The notes below the pieces were generated by a model. It saw only the letters and a program-made list of their open reading frames with translations. It had not been told where the DNA came from and searched no databases. The translations under genes and the position numbers were made by a program. 64,000 nt of DNA from Bradyrhizobium sp. CCBAU 53421. GTDB lineage: Bacteria; Pseudomonadota; Alphaproteobacteria; Rhizobiales; Xanthobacteraceae. Position 1 is the stretch's first letter. Each line of letters begins with the position of its first letter. The stretch spans positions 3,844,001 to 3,908,000 of the forward strand of contig NZ_CP030047.1 of the NCBI RefSeq assembly GCF_015291625.1. The letters are read 5' to 3'. This document shows, piece after piece, positions 36,295 to 45,963 of this stretch.

Positions 36295-38970
36295 ATGAGC
36301 AGCGTCAACGACATCAGGTCGACATTTCTGAACTTCTTCAAGGAGAACGGCCACGAGATCGTGGCCTCGTCGCCGCTGGTCCCGCGCAACGACCCGACCC
36401 TGATGTTCACCAATGCCGGCATGGTGCAGTTCAAGAACGTCTTCACCGGCGTCGAGAAGCGCTCCTATCAGCGCGCCACGACGTCGCAGAAGTGCGTGCG
36501 GGCGGGCGGCAAGCATAACGACCTCGACAATGTCGGCTACACCGCGCGCCATCTCACCTTCTTCGAGATGCTCGGCAACTTCTCGTTCGGCGACTACTTC
36601 AAGGAGCGCGCGATCGAGCTCGCCTGGAATCTGATCACCAAGGATTTCGGGCTGAAGAAGGACAAGCTGCTCGTCACCGTCTACCACACCGACGACGAGG
36701 CGGCCGGTTACTGGAAGAAGATCGCGGGCTTCTCGGACGACCGCATCATCCGGATCCCGACCTCGGACAATTTCTGGGCGATGGGCGATACCGGCCCGTG
36801 CGGTCCGTGCTCCGAGATTTTCATCGACCGCGGCGAGCACATCTGGGGCGGACCTCCGGGCAGCCCGGAGGAAGACGGCGATCGCTTCCTCGAGTTCTGG
36901 AATCTGGTGTTCATGCAGTACGAGCAGGTGACGAAGGAGGAGCGCGTGGCGCTGCCGCGTCCCTCGATCGACACCGGCATGGGGCTGGAGCGCATGGCGG
37001 CCATCCTGCAGGGCGTCGAGAGCGTGTTCGAGACCGATCTGTTCCGCCATCTGATCGATGTGGCTTCGTCGGCGCTCGGTCATGGGCCGAATGCGCAGAA
37101 CGTGGCGTCGTACCGGGTGATCGCCGACCATCTGCGCTCCTCGGCGTTCCTGATCGCCGACGGCGTGCTGCCCTCGAACGAGGGCCGCGGCTACGTGCTG
37201 CGCCGGATCATGCGCCGCGCGATGCGCCACGCGCAGCTGCTCGGCGCCAGCGAGCCGCTGATGCATCGGCTGGTCTGGGCGCTGGTCCGCGAGATGGGCC
37301 AGGCCTATCCGGACCTGGTGCGTGCGGAGAAGCTGATCGAGGAGACGCTGCAGCTGGAAGAGACCCGCTTCCGCAAGACGCTGGTGCGGGGACTATCGAT
37401 CCTCGACGAGAAGAGCGCCGGCCTCAAGAAGGGCGATATGTTCGACGGCGACACTGCCTTCACGCTGTACGACACCTATGGCTTCCCGCTCGACCTGACG
37501 CAGGACGCGCTGAAGTCGCGTGGCATCAGCGTCGACCAGGCCGCGTTCACCGATGCGATGGAGCGGCAGCGCGAGAAGGCGCGCGCCTCCTGGGCCGGCT
37601 CCGGCGAGGCGGCGACCGAGACCATCTGGTTCCCGCTGCGCGAGAAGCTCGGCGCGACGGAGTTTTTGGGTTACGAGACCGAGAGCGCGGAAGGCGTGGT
37701 GACGGCACTGGTCAAGGACGGCGCCGAAGTCGGCGCACTCAAGGCCGGCGAGACCGGTTCGATCGTGCTGAACCAGACGCCGTTCTATGCCGAGTCCGGT
37801 GGTCAGGTCGGCGACGTCGGCGTCCTCACGGGCGAGGGCGTCAAGTTCCGCGTCACCGACATGCAGAAGAAGGCCGGCGACGTGTTCGTGCATGTCGGAA
37901 CGGTGGAGCAGGGCACCTTGAGCGTCGGCACCGCGCTGCAGCTCGAGGTCGACCACGCAAGACGTTCGTCGATCCGCGCCAACCACTCGGCGACGCATCT
38001 GCTGCACGAGGCGCTGCGCCAGGTGCTCGGCGATCACATCGCGCAGCGCGGCTCGCTGGTCGCGCCCGACCGCCTGCGCTTCGATTTCGTGCATCCGAAG
38101 CCGATCACGCCGGAAGAGCTCGCCCGGGTCGAGGACATTGCCAACGACGTCGTGCTCGAGAATGACGAGGTGACGACCCGCATCATGGGTGTCGACGACG
38201 CCCGCGAGGCCGGTGCCCGCGCATTGTTCGGCGAGAAATACGGCGACGAGGTTCGCGTCGTCTCGATGGGCAAGAGCGCCCGCGAGTACGGACAGAACGC
38301 ACTCGGCTGGTCGGTCGAGCTCTGCGGCGGCACCCATGTCCGCCGCACCGGCGACATCGGCCTGATTTCGGTGACCAGCGAGAGCGCGGTCGCCTCCGGC
38401 GTTCGCCGCATCGAGGCGCTGACCGGCAATCACGCGCGCAAGCACGCCAACGACACGATGGCACTGGCGAAGACCGCGGCGCTGGAGCTGCGCACCACGA
38501 TCGAGGACGTCCCGGCGCGCATCGCAGCCCTGATGGAGGAGCGCAAGAAGCTCGAGCGTGACCTGTCGGATGCCAGGAAGAAGCTCGCGATGGGCGGTGG
38601 CGGAGCGTCGTCGAATGGCGCCGCCTCCGGCGTCCGCGAAGTCGGCAACGTCAAGCTGCTCGCGCGCGCGGTCGAGGGCGTCGAGACCAAGGATCTGAAG
38701 AGCCTGGTCGACGACGGCAAGAAGCAGATCGGCTCGGGCGTGGTTGCGATCGTCGGCGTCACCGAGGACGGCAAGGCCGGCATCGTGGTCGGCGTCACCG
38801 CCGACCTGACCTCGCGCTTCAACGCGGTCGAGCTGGTGCGCAAGGGCTCCGAGGTGCTCGGCGGCAAGGGCGGCGGCGGCCGGCCCGACATGGCGCAGGC
38901 CGGCGGCCCCGACGGCGCCAAGGCCGACGCCGCGCTGTCGGCGATCGAGCAGGCAATGGCCGGCGCCTGA
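36295..38970 (+). CDS. alaS: Alanyl-tRNA synthetase
   Basis: About 891 residues, full length for the class II enzyme that charges tRNA-Ala. The catalytic domain begins [20 protein letters not shown] and includes [19 protein letters not shown]. The editing domain carries the zinc motif [12 protein letters not shown] and [13 protein letters not shown], which clears mis-charged Ser and Gly. A C-terminal oligomerisation domain ends in [15 protein letters not shown] start it at the ATG at 36295 (MSSVNDI) as in related enzymes; 36289 is two codons earlier. The next gene, a channel, begins 14 bases after the stop. Confidence 0.97.
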   Translation: MSSVNDIRSTFLNFFKENGHEIVASSPLVPRNDPTLMFTNAGMVQFKNVFTGVEKRSYQRATTSQKCVRAGGKHNDLDNVGYTARHLTFFEMLGNFSFGDYFKERAIELAWNLITKDFGLKKDKLLVTVYHTDDEAAGYWKKIAGFSDDRIIRIPTSDNFWAMGDTGPCGPCSEIFIDRGEHIWGGPPGSPEEDGDRFLEFWNLVFMQYEQVTKEERVALPRPSIDTGMGLERMAAILQGVESVFETDLFRHLIDVASSALGHGPNAQNVASYRVIADHLRSSAFLIADGVLPSNEGRGYVLRRIMRRAMRHAQLLGASEPLMHRLVWALVREMGQAYPDLVRAEKLIEETLQLEETRFRKTLVRGLSILDEKSAGLKKGDMFDGDTAFTLYDTYGFPLDLTQDALKSRGISVDQAAFTDAMERQREKARASWAGSGEAATETIWFPLREKLGATEFLGYETESAEGVVTALVKDGAEVGALKAGETGSIVLNQTPFYAESGGQVGDVGVLTGEGVKFRVTDMQKKAGDVFVHVGTVEQGTLSVGTALQLEVDHARRSSIRANHSATHLLHEALRQVLGDHIAQRGSLVAPDRLRFDFVHPKPITPEELARVEDIANDVVLENDEVTTRIMGVDDAREAGARALFGEKYGDEVRVVSMGKSAREYGQNALGWSVELCGGTHVRRTGDIGLISVTSESAVASGVRRIEALTGNHARKHANDTMALAKTAALELRTTIEDVPARIAALMEERKKLERDLSDARKKLAMGGGGASSNGAASGVREVGNVKLLARAVEGVETKDLKSLVDDGKKQIGSGVVAIVGVTEDGKAGIVVGVTADLTSRFNAVELVRKGSEVLGGKGGGGRPDMAQAGGPDGAKADAALSAIEQAMAGA

Positions 38971-38984
38971 CGGAGAGGCTGATC

Positions 38985-40232
38985 GTGGCGACGGCTCCGC
39001 TCAAGCCCACGATCAGCGATCCCGGGCTGCGCGATCGTCTCTACGAGCTGCTCGAACGCGATGATCTGCCGCATTCGGGTGGCTCGCGGTTTGCTGCGGT
39101 CATCGTCGCCATCATCGCCGTCGACGTGCTGGCGGCGATCCTGGCCTCCGTGCCCGAGATCGACGCGCAGTTCGGCTGGCCGCTGACGGCGATCGAGATC
39201 GCGGCGGTGGCCGCCTTCGCACTGGAATACGCCGCGCGGCTCTGGAGCGTGGTCGGCCACTCCCTGCGCGACATGACGCCGCTGCAGGCGCGGCTGGAAT
39301 ATGCCTTTTCGGCGCTCGGCGTGATCGACCTGCTCGCGTTCCTGCCGTCGGCGATTGCGCTTGCGATCGGTGACAAGACCGCGCTGGTGCTGTTCGGCAT
39401 GCTGCCGTTCCTGAAGCTGGTACGCTATTCGACCGCGATGCGCTCGCTGCTGGCGGCGCTGCATGCCGAGCGGCGTACGCTGTTCGGCTGCGTCGTGATC
39501 CTGACCGGCGCGGTGCTGCTGTTCGCGGCGCTGCTCTATGCCATCGAGCACAAGGTGCAGCCGGACAAGTTCGGCACCATGCCGCAGGCGATGTGGTGGG
39601 CGATCGTGACGCTCGGCACCGTCGGCTACGGCGACGTCGTCCCGGTGACGCCGCTCGGGCGGATCGTCACCGTGGTTGCGATCGTGGTCGGCTTTGCGAT
39701 GATCGCGCTGCCGGTCGCGATCATCTCGACCGCGTTCGCCGACGAGGTCCGGCGCCGCGACTTCGTCGTGACCTGGGGCATGCTGGCGCGGGTGCCGCTG
39801 TTCTCGCATCTCAACGCTGCCGACATCGCCGACATCATGCGGCTGTTGCGGTCGCAGACCATCGAGGCCGGCGAGGTGCTGGTGCGGCGCGGCGATGCGG
39901 CGTCGTCGATGTATTTCATCACCGCCGGCGAGGTCGAGATCGACCTGCCGAGCCAGCGCGTGCGGCTTGCCGACGGCACATTCTTCGGCGAGATCGCGCT
40001 GCTCAGGCGGACCAGCCGCTCCGGCACGGTGACGGCGATGCGGAAGACCAAGCTCTTGCTGCTCGATGCGCAGGACTTCCATGCCCTGATCGAGCGGATG
40101 CCGGCGCTCGCCGCGCATGTCCGGGAGACCGCGGAGGCGCGGCTTGCCGATCCGCTCACGGCCGGCGGCGACCTTGCCGCCGCGGAGATCGCCCAGGCGC
40201 CGCACGAGACCGACGGCGGCATCCGCGATTAG
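38985..40232 (+). CDS. Cyclic-nucleotide-gated potassium channel (MloK1-like)
   Basis: A 415-residue six-helix channel with the filter TVGYGD at residues 212-217 between helices 5 and 6. The S4-like helix (about residues 145-165) is poor in charge, so gating is by ligand, not voltage. A C-linker and cyclic-nucleotide-binding domain (about 280-390) follow, with the phosphate-binding segment GTFFGEIALLRRTSRSGTV, where the FGE-x-ALL-RRTSR pattern contains the conserved arginine. Start GTG at 38985, 14 bases after alaS; GGAGAGG lies before it. It is probably co-transcribed with alaS. The closest known relative is MloK1 of Mesorhizobium loti. Confidence 0.92.
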   Translation: MATAPLKPTISDPGLRDRLYELLERDDLPHSGGSRFAAVIVAIIAVDVLAAILASVPEIDAQFGWPLTAIEIAAVAAFALEYAARLWSVVGHSLRDMTPLQARLEYAFSALGVIDLLAFLPSAIALAIGDKTALVLFGMLPFLKLVRYSTAMRSLLAALHAERRTLFGCVVILTGAVLLFAALLYAIEHKVQPDKFGTMPQAMWWAIVTLGTVGYGDVVPVTPLGRIVTVVAIVVGFAMIALPVAIISTAFADEVRRRDFVVTWGMLARVPLFSHLNAADIADIMRLLRSQTIEAGEVLVRRGDAASSMYFITAGEVEIDLPSQRVRLADGTFFGEIALLRRTSRSGTVTAMRKTKLLLLDAQDFHALIERMPALAAHVRETAEARLADPLTAGGDLAAAEIAQAPHETDGGIRD

Positions 40233-40235
40233 TTC

Positions 40236-40290
40236 TTTTGACGCGTTTTCTTAGCGCGAACCGGGATCCACTTCGCTCGAAAACGCTCTA
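40236..40290. repeat. Dispersed repeat, family D, copy 1
   Basis: Begins TTTTGACGCGTTTTCTTAGC and ends CGCTCGAAAACGCTCTAG: inverted ends GCGTTTTC/GAAAACGC around CGAACCGGGATCCACTTCG. Copies 2 (42214-42270) and 3 (51418-51470) share the layout. The stop codon of the DUF3455 gene lies within it. Confidence 0.8.
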
Positions 40291-40788
40291 GTCGCGGCGC
40301 AGGAACACGTAGTCCGCCGAGTACGCCGCGCCCTTCAGCGCGCCTGATTTGTCGCAGGCGCCGCTGAGCTCGCCGCCGGAGGTATTGATCCGCTGCACGG
40401 TGGCGACGCTGGAGAAGAGGCCGTTGCCGCGGTGGGAGATCACCTCGAGCTTCAGCCAAGGAATATCCGCAGGGGTCGCGCCCGGTGCGCTGCCGGCGGT
40501 GCGGGCAGTGACGGCGCTGCCGTCGACATGCTCCCAGTTCGGGCCGGCATAGTGGCGGCCGACGGTGCGGCCATCGGCGATCAGGGTGGCGACCGGTTCG
40601 CGGAACGACCAGGCGAGCTTGCCGTCGGTGACCGGCTTGCATTCGTAGACCTGAACGCCCTCGGCATGGACGGTGAGAACCGGGGATTCGGCCGGCGCCG
40701 CGACGGCGTCGGGCAGGGGATCGGCGGCGAGGGCCGCCGACCCGGTGAGCAGGAAAGATGCGAGCGCAACGGCTCTGACAACGGCCAT
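40288..40788 (-). CDS. DUF3455 domain protein, exported
   Basis: A 166-residue secreted protein. Signal peptide about 1-22 (SAALAAD), then the DUF3455 pattern: VYECKPVTDGKLAWSFREPV, GRTVGRHYAGPNWEHVDGSA and WLKLEVISHRGNGLFSSVAT. DUF3455 is of unknown function and occurs in exported proteins of soil bacteria. Two cysteines (C48-type in YECKP and GACDKSG) could form a disulfide. The start is at 40788. The 3' end overlaps a dispersed repeat, so the last residues (DYVFLRRD) lie at its edge. Confidence 0.85.
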   Translation of the reverse strand: MAVVRAVALASFLLTGSAALAADPLPDAVAAPAESPVLTVHAEGVQVYECKPVTDGKLAWSFREPVATLIADGRTVGRHYAGPNWEHVDGSAVTARTAGSAPGATPADIPWLKLEVISHRGNGLFSSVATVQRINTSGGELSGACDKSGALKGAAYSADYVFLRRD

Positions 40789-40825
40789 GATGAACGCTCG
40801 CACCTGTCGTCCGGAGACGGCGGCC

Positions 40826-42040
40826 TCAGGCCGCCATCGCCTTTCCGAGATTCTCGGCAACCTTGTCGAGGAAGCCGGTGGTCGAGAGCCAGCGCTGATC
40901 GGCGCCGACCAGGAGCGCGAGGTCCTTGGTCATGTAGCCCTCTTCGACGGTCGCGACGCAGACCTTCTCCAGCGTGGTGGCGAACTTCGCCAGCGCCTCG
41001 TTGTTGTCGAGCTTGGCGCGGTGGGCGAGGCCACGGGTCCAGGCGAAGATCGACGCGATCGAGTTGGTCGAGGTCTCCTTGCCCTTCTGGTGCTCGCGGT
41101 AGTGCCGGGTCACGGTGCCGTGGGCGGCTTCGGCTTCCACCGTCTTGCCGTCCGGGGTGAGCAGCACCGAGGTCATCAGGCCGAGCGAGCCGTAACCCTG
41201 GGCCACGGTGTCGGACTGCACGTCGCCGTCATAGTTCTTGCAGGCCCAGACATAGCCGCCGGACCATTTCAGCGCCGAGGCCACCATATCGTCGATCAGG
41301 CGGTGCTCGTAGGTCAGGCCCTTGGCCTCGAATTCCTTCTTGAACTCGCGGTCGTAGATGTCCTGGAAGATGTCCTTGAAGCGGCCGTCATAGACCTTGA
41401 GGATGGTGTTCTTGGTCGAGAGGTAGACCGGGTAGTTGCGCAGCAGGCCGTAGTTGAGCGAGGCGCGGGCGAAATCGATGATGGAGTCGTCGAGATTGTA
41501 CATCTCCATCGCGACGCCGGCGCCGGGCGCCTTGAACACCTCCCGCTCGATCACGGTGCCGTCCTCGCCGACGAACTTCAGCGACAGCGTGCCCTTGCCG
41601 GGGAACTTGATGTCGGTGGCGCGGTACTGGTCGCCATAGGCGTGGCGGCCGATGATGATCGGCTTGGTCCAGCCGGGAACCAGGCGCGGCACGTTCTTGC
41701 AGATGATCGGCTCGCGGAAGATCACGCCGCCGAGGATGTTGCGGATGGTGCCGTTCGGCGACTTCCACATCTGCTTCAGGCCGAACTCCTTCACCCGGGC
41801 CTCGTCGGGGGTGATGGTGGCGCATTTGACGCCGACGCCGACCTTCTTGATGGCTTCGGCGGCGTCGATGGTCACCTGGTCATTGGTCTCATCCCGGTAT
41901 TCCATGCCGAGATCGAAATACAGCAGTTCGACATCCAGGAACGGGTTGATCAGCTTGTCCTTGATGTACTGCCAGATGATCCGGGTCATCTCGTCGCCAT
42001 CGAGCTCGACGACGGGGTTGGATACCTTGATTTTTGCCAT
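40826..42040 (-). CDS. icd: NADP-dependent isocitrate dehydrogenase
   Basis: A 404-residue homodimeric IDH of the eukaryote-like subfamily, as in rhizobia. It oxidises isocitrate to 2-oxoglutarate with NADP in the TCA cycle. The start [20 protein letters not shown] matches the family. Metal- and substrate-binding residues lie in the [12 protein letters not shown] segment and in [25 protein letters not shown], where aspartates bind Mg2+; the NADP-binding segment [18 protein letters not shown] is present. I use the ATG at 42040. Complete, with no frameshift. A single-gene unit between unrelated neighbours. Confidence 0.97.
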   Translation of the reverse strand: MAKIKVSNPVVELDGDEMTRIIWQYIKDKLINPFLDVELLYFDLGMEYRDETNDQVTIDAAEAIKKVGVGVKCATITPDEARVKEFGLKQMWKSPNGTIRNILGGVIFREPIICKNVPRLVPGWTKPIIIGRHAYGDQYRATDIKFPGKGTLSLKFVGEDGTVIEREVFKAPGAGVAMEMYNLDDSIIDFARASLNYGLLRNYPVYLSTKNTILKVYDGRFKDIFQDIYDREFKKEFEAKGLTYEHRLIDDMVASALKWSGGYVWACKNYDGDVQSDTVAQGYGSLGLMTSVLLTPDGKTVEAEAAHGTVTRHYREHQKGKETSTNSIASIFAWTRGLAHRAKLDNNEALAKFATTLEKVCVATVEEGYMTKDLALLVGADQRWLSTTGFLDKVAENLGKAMAA

Positions 42041-42213
42041 GACGGAGAGGCCCTCTTGGGAACGGCGCGCTTTTGACGGCGGGGATGGAAAATACGCCTG
42101 CGCTATAGCACCGCCCGGGGACCGGCGGAAGCGCACCGGTTATGCACTTTCAGCCCATCTTTTCACCGAGAGCCGCCATTCTGATTGGATCAGAATGCCG
42201 CCCCCCGGTCGTT

Positions 42214-42270
42214 GTTTTTGACGGGTTTTCTTCACACGAACCGGTACCCACTTCGCTCGAAAACCCTCCT
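42214..42270. repeat. Dispersed repeat, family D, copy 2
   Basis: Begins TTTTTGACGGGTTTTCTTCA and ends CTTCGCTCGAAAACCCTCCT. It lies just after the stop of the hydrolase (minus strand) and is convergent with icd upstream sequence. Confidence 0.75.
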
Positions 42271-43996
42271 AAAATGCGACCTGGGTCGCGGTCCCGGCCA
42301 CGATGTACCAAGTCACGAACAGCCCCGCGATCAGGGCCCCCGGCAGGCTCGATCCGGTCCGCCGCCAGGTGAAGGTCGCGATCACGGCGACGATCGCCAA
42401 GAGCGGCACGAACTGGATCGCGACGATAGTCGAGAGCGGCACGAAACCGGGGTCCGGGACCGGGTTGAACAGCTTTCCGGTCAGCCACAGCGTTCCGTAT
42501 TGCAGCACCAGCAACACGATGAAACCGAATGTCAGCGCCAGGATGTTGGTGAGGTACAGCGCCCCGCGTGGCGCATCCATGGTCGAGAAATTCCGGTGCA
42601 GCACGTGCAGCGCCACTACGAAAAACGCCGTGAACGGAATCAGATAGATCAGGAAGATGAGGAATTGCTTCGCGCTCATCAATTTGAGTGCGACGATCCA
42701 GAACCTGAAGTCGATCTTGAAGGCGAGGTCGGCGAGCCAAAGCGCGGCGTAGCCCACCGCAACCGACGCCAGCGCGATCACGACGGATTGACCGACGAGG
42801 CCGGCCCGGCTGGCCCGCTTCGGGGCGAACGACATCAGGGCCAGCGTGATCAGGCCGTTGATGATGGCCCAGACCAGGATCTGGTTGGTGATGCCCTGCG
42901 GCAGGAACGCGCTCGGCGTGACGAAGGTGCCGCCCAGCGCGAAGGCCGGGTAGTAGGTCAGCGCCGGGATGAAGGCGGAGAGGATGAACGCCGTGGTCCA
43001 GCGCCGGCCGCTGGCGGCCTGATGCGCCGGCATGGTGCCGTCGGCGACCGCCGGCAGCCGCAGGCGGGAGAACATCGGTGCCTCCAGCAGCCCGTCGAAC
43101 GTCCCGATCATGAGCGCCACGAAGCCGATCAGCGCGATCAGCGTGCCGATCTCCTTGCGGAACCAGATCTGGTCGTCGACCGGACGCGGGGTGCCGCCCT
43201 TCAACGTCTTGGCGAACCAGTCGAGGCTGTAGCCGATCGCCTCATGCGAAATGTGCTCGGCCGGATGGGTCATCGCCGGGATGTACAGCACCCGCGCGGT
43301 GCCGTTGGCCGGATCGCCGTAGATCTTGCCCGGCTCGACCGCGCCTTGCGTTCCGAACAGCGCCCAGAGTTTCGGGCTCGTGGTGACGTCGCGCGCCATC
43401 TGGACGCCCCACATCAGGTCGGGAAATTCCTCGTACTGGGCGAACACCAGCGCGGTGTTGCGCGGCCAGCTCGCGGTGCCCTCGGCGGCGAACGGCTTGC
43501 CGGTGGACGAGCCCTCCAGCACCATCGACTTGTAGTCGTTGGGCATCGCTGCGGCGGCCGCGAGCACGGTCCAGCCGCCCATCGAATGGCCTTCGAGCCC
43601 GATGTTCTCCTTGTCGACGAAGGGCAGGCTGCGGAGATAGGCGAGGCCGTCAGGTCCGCCAAAGCCGTTGGCGAAGGAAGGCGGGTCGCTGTAGCCGTGG
43701 CCGGTCTGGTCGAGCGCCAGCACGACGTAGCCGCGGCGGGCGAACTCGATGGCGAAGCCGTCCTGGGTCTCGCGCGAATTGATATAGCCGTGCACCGCGA
43801 GGATGCCGGGCGCCGGGATCTGGGGCGTCGCGTTCGGCGGGATGTAGAGCAGGGCGCTCATGGTGTTGCCCTTGGCGCCCTTGAACCTGACATCCTCGAT
43901 CCGGATGCCGCCCGCGGTCTGCGTGAGGTGGGCGAGCAGGCCCCCCGCCACGATCAAGATCAGGCCCAAAATGGCCAGCGTCCATCTGCCTCGCAT
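42269..43996 (-). CDS. Membrane-attached alpha/beta hydrolase
   Basis: A 575-residue protein. An N-terminal helix (about residues 8-27) anchors it. An alpha/beta hydrolase domain follows (about 40-330), with the nucleophile elbow GHSMGGW and the oxyanion region GILAVHGYINSRETQDGFA. The C-terminal 240 residues hold about six membrane helices. The hydrolase would face the periplasm. No lid or specific substrate motif is recognised. It starts at the ATG at 43996, with GGGGGA upstream. The fusion of a soluble hydrolase to a multi-helix membrane domain is distinctive; whether the helices transport or anchor is not known. Confidence 0.82.
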   Translation of the reverse strand: MRGRWTLAILGLILIVAGGLLAHLTQTAGGIRIEDVRFKGAKGNTMSALLYIPPNATPQIPAPGILAVHGYINSRETQDGFAIEFARRGYVVLALDQTGHGYSDPPSFANGFGGPDGLAYLRSLPFVDKENIGLEGHSMGGWTVLAAAAAMPNDYKSMVLEGSSTGKPFAAEGTASWPRNTALVFAQYEEFPDLMWGVQMARDVTTSPKLWALFGTQGAVEPGKIYGDPANGTARVLYIPAMTHPAEHISHEAIGYSLDWFAKTLKGGTPRPVDDQIWFRKEIGTLIALIGFVALMIGTFDGLLEAPMFSRLRLPAVADGTMPAHQAASGRRWTTAFILSAFIPALTYYPAFALGGTFVTPSAFLPQGITNQILVWAIINGLITLALMSFAPKRASRAGLVGQSVVIALASVAVGYAALWLADLAFKIDFRFWIVALKLMSAKQFLIFLIYLIPFTAFFVVALHVLHRNFSTMDAPRGALYLTNILALTFGFIVLLVLQYGTLWLTGKLFNPVPDPGFVPLSTIVAIQFVPLLAIVAVIATFTWRRTGSSLPGALIAGLFVTWYIVAGTATQVAF

Positions 43997-44325
43997 CGTC
44001 GTCCCCCCAAAGTGCTTCGACCAAATGCCTCGCCGTTCAACCGGCGTCTCAAGCGTGCCTTTACAGCTTCGCTTTGGTTGTGGTTGATAGCCTATCCGAA
44101 GGCCAAGCGCGCGCAAGCGGCAGGCCTCGCTCCGTGCGTTCGGGATTCCGATTGAGGATTCGCAAACGCCGCTAACCCTGTTATCTCCTTGGAGAAAATG
44201 GCCCCGCGCAAAACCGGTGCAAAGCTGGTCGATGCTGCCTCTTGGGGCACCACATGAGAGTTTGAATCAGCCGCTTCGGAAGCTGATTCAAAATCTTCAG
44301 ACCTTGAATCAGAAAGTGAAGTGAG
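43997..44325. other. Divergent spacer with trmJ leader hairpin
   Basis: The spacer between the hydrolase and the TrmJ gene. It contains a perfect 11-bp stem hairpin (44261-44292), three GANTC sites within about 50 bp (44264, 44285, 44306) and, on the left, no recognised element. Confidence 0.55.
44261..44292 (+). promoter_or_regulatory. Leader hairpin with GANTC sites
   Basis: TTTGAATCAGC (44261-44271) and GCTGATTCAAA (44282-44292) form an 11-base stem with a 10-base loop, 34 bp before the TrmJ start. GAATC and GATTC are sites for CcrM methylase, so expression could depend on replication-linked methylation; that is a guess. Confidence 0.45.
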
Positions 44326-45525
44326 ATGTCCGGCACCGACAAGACCAAGGCAGGGCACGACCTTGCCGGTCCCGTCGTCATCCTGGTCGAGCCGCAGCTT
44401 GGCGAGAACATCGGCATGGCCGCGCGCGCGATGGGCAACTTCGCGCTGACGAGGATGCGCATCGTCAACCCGCGCGACGGCTGGCCGAACATCGCGGCCC
44501 AGCGCGCCGCCGCCGGCGCCGATCACATCATCGGTTCCGTCGAGCTGTTCGACACGGTCGAGCAGGCGATCGCCGATCTCACGCTGGTGTTCGCGACCAC
44601 CGCGCGCGCCCACGACCAGGCCAAGCCGGTGGTCGGGCCGGAAGGCGCGGCGCGGGAGATCGTTGGTCATGTCGCATCCGGCGGCGGGGCCGGCGTCCTG
44701 TTCGGGCGGGAGCGCTCCGGCCTGACCAACGACGAGGTCGCGCTCGCCAACCGCATCATCACCTTTCCGGTCAACCCGGGCTTCGCTTCGCTCAATCTGG
44801 CGCAGGCGGTGCTGCTGATGGGGTATGAATGGTTCAAGCTCTCGACCGCGGGTGCGCTGCCGTTTGCGATGCCGGAGCGGTCCGAGCCGGCCTCCCAGCA
44901 CCAGATGCAGGCGTTCTTCGACAACCTCGTGGCCGAGCTCGACAAGGTCGAGTTCCTGCGTCCGGCCGAGAAGCGCGACACCATGCTGGTGAACCTGCGC
45001 AACATCTTCACCCGGATGGATCCGACCAAGCAGGACATGCACACGCTGCACGGGGTGGTGATGGCGATCGCCGAGGGCCGCAAGGGCCCGGCCAAGGGCG
45101 GGGTGCTCGACGGCGCCCAGGCGACGCGCCTGCGGGCGCTGCTCGCCGAGCAGGGGCAAGGCGGTGCCGCCGCCGACAACTCCAGCACGGTGCGTGGGCT
45201 CGCCCGGCTGCTCCGCCGCAACCCGACCGACGCCGAGCGGATCCTGTGGCAGGCGCTGACCCGGGACCGCCGCTTCGCCGGCCAATTCAAGCGCCAGACC
45301 CCGGTCGGCCGCCACATCCCCGACTTCGTCTCCTTCGTGCACCGGCTCGCGATCGAGCTGGTCAATGCCGGCGAGAGCGATGCCATCGGCACCGACCGCG
45401 CCAAGCGCAGAGCCTGGCTCGAGGCGCGCGATTATCGCGTCGTCGACATGCAGGTGGCCGATGTCGAGCGCGACCTCGACGGCGAGCTGGCGCGGCTGGA
45501 GGGGAGCTTGCGGGAGGGGCGGTGA
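44326..45525 (+). CDS. TrmJ-like tRNA 2'-O-methyltransferase fused to DUF559 domain
   Basis: A 399-residue fusion. Residues 15-165 are a SPOUT (SpoU/TrmH) methyltransferase: VVILVEPQLGENIGMAARAM, the knot motif VLFGRERSGLTNDEVALANR and NPGFASLNLAQAV. They match TrmJ, which methylates the ribose of tRNA position 32 using S-adenosylmethionine. A helical region to about 260 is the TrmJ tail. Residues 285-395 match DUF559 (Vsr/MutH-like endonuclease fold): LRRNPTDAERILWQALTRDR, RHIPDFVSFVHRLAIEL and RRAWLEARDYRVV. DUF559 usually reads E-x-D-G-G-Q-H after that strand; here it is ELVNAGES, so the catalytic site is degenerate. One frame covers both without a stop. Confidence 0.88.
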   Translation: MSGTDKTKAGHDLAGPVVILVEPQLGENIGMAARAMGNFALTRMRIVNPRDGWPNIAAQRAAAGADHIIGSVELFDTVEQAIADLTLVFATTARAHDQAKPVVGPEGAAREIVGHVASGGGAGVLFGRERSGLTNDEVALANRIITFPVNPGFASLNLAQAVLLMGYEWFKLSTAGALPFAMPERSEPASQHQMQAFFDNLVAELDKVEFLRPAEKRDTMLVNLRNIFTRMDPTKQDMHTLHGVVMAIAEGRKGPAKGGVLDGAQATRLRALLAEQGQGGAAADNSSTVRGLARLLRRNPTDAERILWQALTRDRRFAGQFKRQTPVGRHIPDFVSFVHRLAIELVNAGESDAIGTDRAKRRAWLEARDYRVVDMQVADVERDLDGELARLEGSLREGR

Positions 45526-45963
45526 GTCCTGGCCGTTGTTCTGCTGCGCGGCAAGAGTGAGTTCGAAGCACGATTCCTCTCCACGCGTCGTCCTGGCTTT
45601 CGCCAGGACGACGAGGGCCCAACAGCTTGTTCGGTGTCATCACCCGCGGACGCCGGGCGATGACAGCGCTGTTGATCCCGACAGCCGGTGCCTCGCATTT
45701 CGGCGTGGTCACGCTGCCTTCTCAATCGCCTGAAATCTGCTAGATTTTGTTTAGCCACCTCTCAGGCAATCGGGTGTGCCCAAGAGAGGGGCGGCGATCG
45801 TACCATCGACCCGCGCGCAGCTTTTCTTGCGCGCCAGCTACGTAGTTTTGCACATTGCCTTCGCACCGTTGAACACCGGTGCGCACATTTCACTGACGTA
45901 CGTTTTTGAAGCCAGAATCGATCTGAGCTCTATCGCCATACTTAATTGATTGGAGGCGTCGTC
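45526..45963. other. Intergenic stretch with two palindromes
   Basis: No gene. It contains CGTCGTCCTGGC/GCCAGGACGACG (45586-45613) and GTCAT...ATGAC (45636-45664), both short inverted repeats related to palindromic elements elsewhere in the window. The rest is unremarkable up to the cytochrome leader. Confidence 0.6.
45586..45664. repeat. Palindromic repeat pair
   Basis: CGTCGTCCTGGC, loop TTTC, GCCAGGACGACG (45586-45613), followed by a GTCATCACCC... / ...GGGCGATGAC hairpin (45636-45664). The first hairpin resembles the outer arms of the element at 62157-62276; the second resembles the right end of the one at 34197-34297. A likely composite of short mobile palindromes. Confidence 0.65.

Noticed and set aside
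42185..44155. 656-codon frame opposite the membrane hydrolase
   Set aside because: Composition dominated by Arg, Gln, Glu and Gly, no start site, complementary to a gene with clear domains.
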